NCBI GenBank assembly: GCA_910577665.1
Contig: CAJTOJ010000017.1
Coordinates: forward strand, 7,043-71,042
DNA: 64,000 nucleotides
Direction: 5' to 3'
DNA from: an uncultured Acetatifactor sp.
GTDB lineage: Bacteria; Bacillota; Clostridia; Lachnospirales; Lachnospiraceae
Within the stretch, counting starts at the first letter, position 1. Every line of letters starts with the position of its first letter. Under the pieces are notes generated by a model that was given only the letters and a program-made list of their open reading frames with translations, did not search any database and was not told where the DNA came from. Shown here piece after piece: positions 51,868 through 59,344 of the stretch. Made by a program: the position numbers and the translations under genes.

Positions 51868-54171
51868 ATGAAGAAAAGAAATCGTGTGCTGACGATTGCG
51901 TTGGCAGCAGCCATGACGGTATCCCTGGCAGCCTGCGGCAAAGGGGACTCCGGGCAGGAGCAGGGTACCATGGCTACCAGGGAATGGGCATATGTGCCGG
52001 AATATCTGGACATTGCGGAAGAGGAAGAATCCATTTCCTATTATGACATGCAGCTTACCGGAGACAGCATCTATTATAGCAGCTATAGTTTTGATGAAGC
52101 CACTGGCAGCTCCAGCAATAAGCTGATGCGCTACCAGCTGGCTGATGGCACCAGAAAGGAGATGCCTGTCAGCCTGAAGGAGACGCAGAATCTGAGCAGC
52201 TATAAGGTGATGGAGGATGGTAGCATCTTTGCCCAGGTATACGACTGGTCAGATCCCGCCCAGGATGCGGACGGATACACCCAGAACAAGCAGTTTCTGG
52301 TCAAGTTTGACAGCCAGGGGAAGGAAGTGTATAGTCTTGACCTGAATGAGCTGATGGAGGACGCAGAGAATTCCAATACCTATGTCCGAACGATTCTGGT
52401 GGATGACCAGGGAAGGGCATATCTGATCAGCGATGGCGGGGCCTGGCTGGTGGATGCGGAAGGCAACGGCAGGGGAAGAGTGGAGATAAACGGTGATGGA
52501 TGGGTGAACGGAGGCGGTATCAGCAAGGATGGCAAGGTATACGTAGCCCATTACAACAACACCGGGAACGGTAACGGGTATTGCATTTCAGAGATTGATT
52601 TCGACCAGAAGAAAGTGGTGGGAACTTATGAGAATTTCCCCAATGGAAATGGAGACAATCTTTCTGCGGGCCTGGAGAAGGATTTCATTGTGCATGACGG
52701 CAGCAGTGTCTATGAATATGATGTGAAGACCCAGAGCACGGAGAAGCTTTTTGACTGGTTGGACAGCGACATCAACGGCAGCTATGTGCGGTCTATTGCT
52801 GTCACAGAGGACGGCAGGATCCTGGCCACTATGGAGGACTATGATTCCGGGGAGAATGGGATCGCCCTGCTTACCAGGAAAAAGGCTTCCGAGGTACCAC
52901 AGAAGGAAGAGATTGTGGTGGCTACCATGAGCTCTGGATCTGACCTGCAGGCGGCAGCCGTCAGATTTAACAAGAGCAGTGACCAGTATCATGTGAGTAT
53001 CCGGCAGTATGTGGATTACAACAACTGGAATGAGAATTCCTGGAATGATGCCATCACCAGGCTGAACAATGACATTACTTCCAACAACTGTCCCGACATC
53101 ATTGACCTGAGCAGCATCAATGTGGAACAGTTTGTGGCAAAGGGCGTATTCGAAGACCTGGCTCCTTATCTGGAGAAGAGCGAGAACCTGAAGCGGGAGG
53201 ATCTGCTGGAGAATGTACTGCAGGGCTTTACCTATGACGGCCTGCTGGTAGGCATCCCCAGCAAGTTCAGCATCCAGACTGTTGTGGGGAAGACCTCCGA
53301 TGTGGGAAAAGAGATGGGATGGAGCCTGGATGATATGATTGCCTTTGCGGATGCCCATCCCGGTGTGGAACTGTTCGACAGGCTGTCTAAGTCCACCATA
53401 ATGTATTACTGCATGATGTACAATGAGAGCGCCTTCGTGGACTGGAATACAGGAACCTGTCATTTTGATTCCCCGGAATTCAAGAGTCTGCTGGAGTTCG
53501 TGAACCGGTTCCCGGATGAAATCGACTGGGAGCAGGAAAGTACTTCGGAACCCACCAGGATCCAGAACGGGGAAGTGCTGCTGTCCACTTTATACATCAA
53601 TGACTTTGAGCGAATCCAGATGTATATTGACATATTCGGCGGGGAGATTACCTGTATCGGGTTCCCTACCACGGATGGCAGTATCGGCTGCGCCCTGAAC
53701 GCTGAGGAGTGCTATGGCATAGCTGCCAAGTCCGGGAAGAAAGACGGTGCCTGGGACTTCATAGAAAGCTATCTGACAAAGGAGGATACAGAGCGCTGGT
53801 GGTGGGGATTCCCTACCAACAAGAAGGTTCTGGAGAAGAGAATCCAGGAAGCCGTAGAAGTGAAATATCTGACGGACCAGGATGGCAATCCCATTCTGGA
53901 TGAAAATGGAGAACCTATTGTGGAGGGAGGTACCTCCAGCATAAACTATGATGATGGCTGGTCCTATACCTACCACCAGGTTACCCAGGAGGAGGTGGAT
54001 ATGGTGCTGGAACTGATGGATGTGGCGAAGCCTGCTTCCTCCAGCAACGATGCGATCATGTCCATAATCAATGAAGAGGCAGAGGCCTACTTTAAGGGAC
54101 AGAAGTCTGTGGATGATGTGGCAGGTATTATCCAGAGCAGAGTGAATGTCTATGTGAGTGAGAACAGCTAA
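51868..54171 (+). CDS. Lipoprotein: repeat-rich N-terminal half fused to family-1 solute-binding domain
   Basis: A 767-residue secreted lipoprotein. Signal peptide and lipobox are clear (KKRNRVLTIALAAAMTVSLA then AAC, Cys at about residue 26). Residues 40-345 read as beta-rich repeats of a propeller kind (IRSIAVTEDG-like units such as SYVRSIAVTEDGRILATMED, ISKDGKVYVAHYN). From about residue 350 to the end the protein is a family-1 sugar-binding-protein-like domain (EEIVVATMSSGSDLQAAAVR, NDITSNNCPDIIDLSSINVE, GAWDFIESYLTKE). It probably captures a solute for the two permeases that follow. It is a paralogue of the lipoprotein at 59345. AAGGA precedes ATG 51868; an upstream in-frame ATG lacks support. 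Confidence 0.85.
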   Translation: MKKRNRVLTIALAAAMTVSLAACGKGDSGQEQGTMATREWAYVPEYLDIAEEEESISYYDMQLTGDSIYYSSYSFDEATGSSSNKLMRYQLADGTRKEMPVSLKETQNLSSYKVMEDGSIFAQVYDWSDPAQDADGYTQNKQFLVKFDSQGKEVYSLDLNELMEDAENSNTYVRTILVDDQGRAYLISDGGAWLVDAEGNGRGRVEINGDGWVNGGGISKDGKVYVAHYNNTGNGNGYCISEIDFDQKKVVGTYENFPNGNGDNLSAGLEKDFIVHDGSSVYEYDVKTQSTEKLFDWLDSDINGSYVRSIAVTEDGRILATMEDYDSGENGIALLTRKKASEVPQKEEIVVATMSSGSDLQAAAVRFNKSSDQYHVSIRQYVDYNNWNENSWNDAITRLNNDITSNNCPDIIDLSSINVEQFVAKGVFEDLAPYLEKSENLKREDLLENVLQGFTYDGLLVGIPSKFSIQTVVGKTSDVGKEMGWSLDDMIAFADAHPGVELFDRLSKSTIMYYCMMYNESAFVDWNTGTCHFDSPEFKSLLEFVNRFPDEIDWEQESTSEPTRIQNGEVLLSTLYINDFERIQMYIDIFGGEITCIGFPTTDGSIGCALNAEECYGIAAKSGKKDGAWDFIESYLTKEDTERWWWGFPTNKKVLEKRIQEAVEVKYLTDQDGNPILDENGEPIVEGGTSSINYDDGWSYTYHQVTQEEVDMVLELMDVAKPASSSNDAIMSIINEEAEAYFKGQKSVDDVAGIIQSRVNVYVSENS

Positions 54172-54237
54172 GTCCCTGGGATCCAGGTGGCCAGAAAGAT
54201 GTGTAGAACAGCAAGAAGCAGTGTGAGACGGTAGAGA

Positions 54238-55266
54238 ATGAAGAGTATAACAGTCGGAAAGCGTAAGAGCGGGCAGGCGGAAGGCCTGCCTGAAGGAAAG
54301 AAGAGCCGTAAGGCGGCCGGGGCCTACAAAGCCCTGGCCCCGGAAGGCGGTCAATCCACTGGCGGGGAAACGGCCAGGCAGAAGAAGCATGGAAAGACAA
54401 CACGGCGGATGTGGAAACTGAAGATCAGCTCCGGGGCATTCATTGCCCCCAGCTTTATCGGGGTCATGGTCTTTTTTATCCTGCCGTTTATCGTGGTCAT
54501 TCAATATTCCCTGGTAGACAATCCTATCAGTGGTAATTTTGTGTTCCTGGACAATTTTACGGATATCATTGGCAATTCTGCCTTTAAAAAGGCGGTACAT
54601 AACACACTGGTCTTCTCAGCGGTGGCTGTGCCCCTGGCGGTGGTACTTTCCCTGCTGCTGGCCATAGTACTGGAGGCGAAACTTCCGTTCCGTACCCAGT
54701 TCAGGACTTTTTTCCTGAGTCCCATGATGGTGCCGGTGGCATCCATTGTGCTGATCTGGCAGGTGCTTTTCCACTATAACGGAGCCGTGAATGATATGCT
54801 GGCTGTATTCGGAGGATCCAAGATTGACTGGTTCAAGTCGGAATATTCCCAGATCGTGATCGTGATTCTCTTCCTGTGGAAGAACCTGGGATATAATATG
54901 ATCCTGTTTATGGCAGCCCTGGCCAGTATCCCGAAAGACATCCTGGAGGTGGCCAGACTGGAGAGCGCAACGCCCCTGCAGACCTTTTTCTACATTAAGA
55001 TACGGTATCTGTCCTCCACGATTCTGTTTGTGACAATCATGTCCTTGATCAACTCCTTCAAGGTATTCAGGGAAGTATACCTGCTGACCACAGACTACCC
55101 GTATGATACCATCTACATGCTGCAGCATTTTATGAACAATAAGTTCAAGAACCTGGATTACCAGACACTGTCGGCGGCAGCGGTACTGATGAGTCTGGTG
55201 ATGATTGTGATCATTGGTACTTTGTTCCTGGTGGAGAACCATTTCGGAAAGGATGTGGAAGGATGA
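54238..55266 (+). CDS. ABC transporter permease, sugar type (MalF/UgpA-like)
   Basis: A 342-residue inner-membrane permease with six membrane helices. The EAA loop is seen as LASIPKDILEVARLESATPL. A basic hydrophilic N-terminal extension of about 55 residues precedes the first helix (APSFIGVMVFFILPFIVVIQ); the ribosome site at ATG 54238 is weak and an internal ATG at 54409 is possible. It overlaps the next permease gene by four bases. It should work with the lipoprotein upstream and an ATPase encoded elsewhere. Confidence 0.9.
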   Translation: MKSITVGKRKSGQAEGLPEGKKSRKAAGAYKALAPEGGQSTGGETARQKKHGKTTRRMWKLKISSGAFIAPSFIGVMVFFILPFIVVIQYSLVDNPISGNFVFLDNFTDIIGNSAFKKAVHNTLVFSAVAVPLAVVLSLLLAIVLEAKLPFRTQFRTFFLSPMMVPVASIVLIWQVLFHYNGAVNDMLAVFGGSKIDWFKSEYSQIVIVILFLWKNLGYNMILFMAALASIPKDILEVARLESATPLQTFFYIKIRYLSSTILFVTIMSLINSFKVFREVYLLTTDYPYDTIYMLQHFMNNKFKNLDYQTLSAAAVLMSLVMIVIIGTLFLVENHFGKDVEG

Positions 55267-56204
55267 GAGAGAAACTGTCCGGGCAGGGGACAGGGCGCAA
55301 TAAGGCAGGGGTGCGCAGGCGGAAAGCCTGGAGTGTCACGAAGATTGCCATTGCCACAGCCGTTGCCGCATTTTTTGCCATCCTGTTCCTGATGCCCATT
55401 ATACTTACCATTACCAACTCCTTCATGGCAGGGTCGGAGATATCAGCCAATTATGGTTCCGTATTTGCCACCAATGAGAGTGGAGGAAAGGTGTATATTT
55501 CCGAGAAGGTGAATCTGAAGTTTATTCCGGATATGGTATCCTTCTCCCAGTATATCACGGTGCTGTTCAAAAGCCCGGATTACCTGTTGAAGTTCTGGAA
55601 TTCCGTGATCCTGGTGGTACCCATTGTGGTATTCCAGCTCCTGGTGGCTTCCCTGGCCTCCTTTGGCTTTTCCAGATACAGGGGCAGGATAAGGGAGATC
55701 ATATTCTTTGCCTATATTATATTGATGCTGATGCCTTACCAGGTGACACTGGTGCCCAACTATCTGGTCAGCGACTGGCTGAATATCCTGGATACCAACT
55801 GGGCCATCTGGCTGCCGGGGATCATCTCTCCTTTTGCAGTGTTTATGCTCACCAAATTCATGCGGCGTATTCCGGATTCGGTGATAGAGGCCGCCCAGAT
55901 AGACGGGGCAGGGGAGTGGAAGATCTATACGAAGATCTGTATGCCGCTGTGCAAGGGTGCCATCTGTTCGGCGGCTATCCTGGTGTTTATCGACTACTGG
56001 AACATGGTGGAACAGCCGTTGATCCTGCTGACAGATGCAGAGAAGCACCCGTTGTCGGTATTTTTGAGCAAGATCAATTCCGGGGAGATCGGCCTGGCCT
56101 TTGCGGTGGCCACCATCTATATGGTGCCAAGTCTTCTGATCTTCCTATACGGGGAGGAATACCTGGTGGATGGCATTACATACCAGGGAGGGATCAAAGG
56201 CTAA
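55263..56204 (+). CDS. ABC transporter permease, sugar type (MalG/UgpE-like)
   Basis: A 313-residue permease with six membrane helices. The EAA motif is PDSVIEAAQIDGAGEWKIY. There is an unusually long first extracytoplasmic loop (about residues 58-95). The ATG lies in an ATGA overlap with the upstream permease. No ATP-binding subunit follows, which is common for sugar importers that share a single MsmK-type ATPase. Confidence 0.9.
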   Translation: MREKLSGQGTGRNKAGVRRRKAWSVTKIAIATAVAAFFAILFLMPIILTITNSFMAGSEISANYGSVFATNESGGKVYISEKVNLKFIPDMVSFSQYITVLFKSPDYLLKFWNSVILVVPIVVFQLLVASLASFGFSRYRGRIREIIFFAYIILMLMPYQVTLVPNYLVSDWLNILDTNWAIWLPGIISPFAVFMLTKFMRRIPDSVIEAAQIDGAGEWKIYTKICMPLCKGAICSAAILVFIDYWNMVEQPLILLTDAEKHPLSVFLSKINSGEIGLAFAVATIYMVPSLLIFLYGEEYLVDGITYQGGIKG

Positions 56205-56315
56205 AAAGCAGAACATGCCGGATCAAGGAAAGGTTTCACGGACAATGGCATGTAAAACAGGCAAACAGAATGTAGTAGAAATGTATAGTAAGAAAGAAGC
56301 AGGAGAGGACGAGCA

Positions 56316-57908
56316 ATGAACGAGAATGGAAAGAAGAAAAGAGAATGGGTGAAGACGGCGGCGATTATCTTCCTGTCAGTGCTGCTGGTGCTGACATTCT
56401 TCTCCAACACCATCCAGAATTATTCCCTGCCGGAGGTAGCCACCCAGTATGTGCAGTCCGGTACCATCACGGCCAAGATACGGGGAACCGGGGTGGTGGA
56501 GAGTGGGGATCCGTATAATGTGGAAGTGAAGGAGTCCAGGAAGGTAGCTGATGTGGCTGTGCGTGTAGGGGATACCGTGCAGAAGGGGGATGTGATTCTG
56601 TACCTGGAGGATTCTGAGTCCGATGAGCTGAAGGAAGCGAGGAAGACCCTGGAGACCTTACAGAAGGCGGTGGAAACGGCCAGGGATGCTTACAACCAGT
56701 CCCTGATGTCGGCTGATGTCCAGGCTTCGGATATCCAGACGGCAAATAAGGGGATCCCGACTTCTTCTTTCCGTCAGCAGATCACAAACTACCAGAACTC
56801 AATCGAGGCGGCCAAACAGGAGATGGCGCCTTTCGAGACACGGTCTGCAGAGCTGACACAGGCGATTGCAGATTATAAGAAGCAGGTTGAGTATGAATCA
56901 ACATTGCAGGCCAATGCGGATGTCTATTATAAGGCCGCCGAGAAAGCGCGGGATGAAGCGAAGGCTGCTTACGATTCTATTTCAGACGGAGACGCTGGGA
57001 AGGCAGAAGCGAAGACTAAATGGGATAATGCCCAGAAAACCTATGAAAGCACCCAGATTGAGTATTTCAAGCACCGGGATATCATTATCAGTCTGAATAA
57101 CAGCATTAATGCCTTCGAGATAGAACTGTACAATGTCCAGAGGAGCCTGGAGGCAGCCACAAAGAAGAAGACAGACGCAGAAGCGGAACTGACGAAGCTG
57201 GTGGGCAGCATTGGGAAAGTATATGAAATAGAAGGCAAACTGGATGCCATCTCCGATGCCCAGAAGGCAGTGGATGACCAGCAGAAAATCGTGGATGAGC
57301 TGACAAGCAAGGCTGTGAATGCCACGGTCACGGCAGATATTGCGGGCACCGTTACGGCCTTGAATGTGACAGCTGGACAGACCACTTCCGCGGCCACCCC
57401 GGTGGCAGTGCTGCAGCCCGAAGGCAAAGGGTATACCATGAGCTTCTCTGTGACCAACGAGCAGGCCAAGCGCCTGGCCGTGGGAGACCGGGCTGACCTG
57501 GTGAATGCATGGAGGTATGAAGATGTGAATGTAGTGCTCTCCAGCATCAAGCCTGACAAGACAGACCCGGGCCAGAAGAAACAGCTCACCTTCGATGTAA
57601 GTGGCAGTGTGACAGCTGGGCAGACCTTGAATGTATCTGTAGGCCAGAAGAGTGCCAATTTTGACTATATTGTGCCAAACAGTGCCATCCGTGAGGACAA
57701 TAACGGCAAGTTTATCTTGATCGTGGAGACCAAATCCAGTCCTCTGGGCAACCGCTATATTGCCAGCCGTGTGGACGTAGAGGTACTGGCCAGCGATGAC
57801 ACCCAGTCTGCCATCAGTGCAGCCCTGTATGGCTATGAGTACGTGATTACCACTTCCACCAAGCCGGTGGAGGCAGGTAAGCTGGTGAGATTGTCAGACA
57901 ACAATTAA
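56316..57908 (+). CDS. HlyD-family membrane fusion/adaptor protein
   Basis: A 530-residue protein with one N-terminal membrane helix (about residues 13-30, AAIIFLSVLLVLTFFSN), two half lipoyl motifs (about 58-98, VADVAVRVGDTVQKGDVILY, and about 330-370, ADIAGTVTALNVTAGQTTSA) flanking a long coiled coil (about 100-325), and a beta-barrel-like C-terminal part. This is the adaptor design of MacA/HlyD exporters. AGGAGAGG precedes ATG. It lies between the importer permeases and a MacB-like protein; no export ATPase is present. Confidence 0.85.
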   Translation: MNENGKKKREWVKTAAIIFLSVLLVLTFFSNTIQNYSLPEVATQYVQSGTITAKIRGTGVVESGDPYNVEVKESRKVADVAVRVGDTVQKGDVILYLEDSESDELKEARKTLETLQKAVETARDAYNQSLMSADVQASDIQTANKGIPTSSFRQQITNYQNSIEAAKQEMAPFETRSAELTQAIADYKKQVEYESTLQANADVYYKAAEKARDEAKAAYDSISDGDAGKAEAKTKWDNAQKTYESTQIEYFKHRDIIISLNNSINAFEIELYNVQRSLEAATKKKTDAEAELTKLVGSIGKVYEIEGKLDAISDAQKAVDDQQKIVDELTSKAVNATVTADIAGTVTALNVTAGQTTSAATPVAVLQPEGKGYTMSFSVTNEQAKRLAVGDRADLVNAWRYEDVNVVLSSIKPDKTDPGQKKQLTFDVSGSVTAGQTLNVSVGQKSANFDYIVPNSAIREDNNGKFILIVETKSSPLGNRYIASRVDVEVLASDDTQSAISAALYGYEYVITTSTKPVEAGKLVRLSDNN

Positions 57909-57929
57909 CGGATGGAAATGAGGCGAGGA

Positions 57930-59252
57930 ATGAAGAAATTAATACTGGGTATAAGCGGAGGGGTATCCTTTCTGGTATTCCTGGTGCTGCTTACTGTGAC
58001 AGGATATCTGGGGAACAACCAGCAGACCCAGATGATGGCAGAGCGGTGGAGCAAGAAGGATGATGTGGCGCAGATCAGCTGCTTTTTCTCGGTGGATGCC
58101 AACATTACAGAGGACCGGATCCAGGAATTCCAACACTCCATAGACAATGCCTTGACGGAAGCTTCTGTGGTACAGGAATCGGAGAATCCCGGCGCCAGGC
58201 TCTGGGCGGACGCCTACAGTGCAGATGGGAAGATCAGCCTTGCCAGTGACAGAAGTTCCCTGGAGGCCGATGCCATCGGCATCGGGGGGGATTTTTTCCT
58301 GTTCCACCCTCTGAAACTGGTGTCAGGAGCCTATTTTTCGGGGAATGATCTGATGCAGGACTATTGCATCATCGATGAGGATGCTGCCTGGCAGCTTTTC
58401 GGTTCCAGTGATGTGGCAGGAATGACTGTGTTCATCAACCGGATCCCTCATATTGTCACAGGCGTGGTGGAGCGGCCCGAGGGGCGTCTGGCCGAAGGGG
58501 CAGGACTGGACAGTACCTTGGTGTATGTGTCCATGCAGACCCTGGAGGAGCTGGGTTCCAGCAACGGTATCAATCATTATGAGATCGTCATGCCCAATCC
58601 GGTTACAGGCTATGCATTGAATTATGTGAAAGAGCACCTTGGGATGGAGGAGAAAGAGACAGAAGTGGTGGAGAATACTTCCCGGTACTCTTTCGTATCC
58701 AGATGTAAAATGATCCTGCAGTTCGGTCTGCGCTCTATGAATGGTAAGGCAATCATTTATCCGTATTGGGAGAACATTGCCAGGGGATATGAGGACATTC
58801 TCACAGTGCTCACCCTGTTTGAACTGATTTTCCTGCTGTATGGCGCAGGTGTGGCCCTTGGCTTCTTCATCCTCTGGTGGAAACATAAGGGATGGACCAT
58901 CAAGGAAATGTGTCTGAAGGGTAAGGATAAGGCAGAGCGCCGGATGGAGCTTGTGCGGGCCAGACGCAAGGCAAAGCACGGGGATACCGGGGATCTGGAA
59001 TTCCTAAGCGAGTTTGACGACAGGGAGCCGGGAGAGAAGGCGTTGGGAAAGCTGGTGGAACGTTTCCGGGAACACCGGGGCAGGAAACATGGAGCAGACA
59101 CAACACAGACTGCGGGAACCCAGGAGACGGAAGGGCAGATGTCCAAAGCCCAGGAGAAAGCAGGGCAAAGACAGAAAAAGCAGGCTGAGAGAGCTATGCG
59201 CAAGGAGGCGGCCAGGAAGAAGAAAGCCGAACAGAGGGCGGAAAAGGATTGA
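57930..59252 (+). CDS. Membrane protein with MacB-type periplasmic core, lacking an FtsX domain
   Basis: About 440 residues: N-terminal membrane helix (residues 3-24, LILGISGGVSFLVFLVLLTV), an extracytoplasmic domain with MacB-core-like motifs (LKLVSGAYFSGNDLMQDYCI, IIDEDAAWQLFGSSDVAGMT, then VVERPEG), one later membrane helix (about 296-318, LTLFELIFLLYGAGVALGFF) and a long basic, lysine/arginine/glutamate-rich cytoplasmic tail (about 325-440). FtsX-like permease helices are missing. I prefer ATG 57930, six bases after GAGG; ATG 57912 is possible. Function unknown; it probably partners the HlyD-like protein. Confidence 0.6.
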   Translation: MKKLILGISGGVSFLVFLVLLTVTGYLGNNQQTQMMAERWSKKDDVAQISCFFSVDANITEDRIQEFQHSIDNALTEASVVQESENPGARLWADAYSADGKISLASDRSSLEADAIGIGGDFFLFHPLKLVSGAYFSGNDLMQDYCIIDEDAAWQLFGSSDVAGMTVFINRIPHIVTGVVERPEGRLAEGAGLDSTLVYVSMQTLEELGSSNGINHYEIVMPNPVTGYALNYVKEHLGMEEKETEVVENTSRYSFVSRCKMILQFGLRSMNGKAIIYPYWENIARGYEDILTVLTLFELIFLLYGAGVALGFFILWWKHKGWTIKEMCLKGKDKAERRMELVRARRKAKHGDTGDLEFLSEFDDREPGEKALGKLVERFREHRGRKHGADTTQTAGTQETEGQMSKAQEKAGQRQKKQAERAMRKEAARKKKAEQRAEKD

Positions 59253-59276
59253 TGCCAAAGACAATATATCTGGAAG

Positions 59277-59331
59277 GTTGAATAAAAATGCGTATTCAAC
59301 TATTGATTTGACTGCGCATCGCAACGCGCAG
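59277..59331 (+). other. Two consecutive small inverted repeats before the second lipoprotein gene
   Basis: GTTGAATA (59277-59284) and TATTCAAC (59293-59300) form a perfect 8-bp stem over 8 bases; CTGCGC (59312-59317) and GCGCAG (59326-59331) form a 6-bp stem over 8 bases. Both lie in the 92-base gap before TTG 59345, so they could be an operator or mRNA hairpins controlling this gene separately from its neighbours. Confidence 0.35.
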
Positions 59332-59344
59332 ATAGGAAAAAAAA

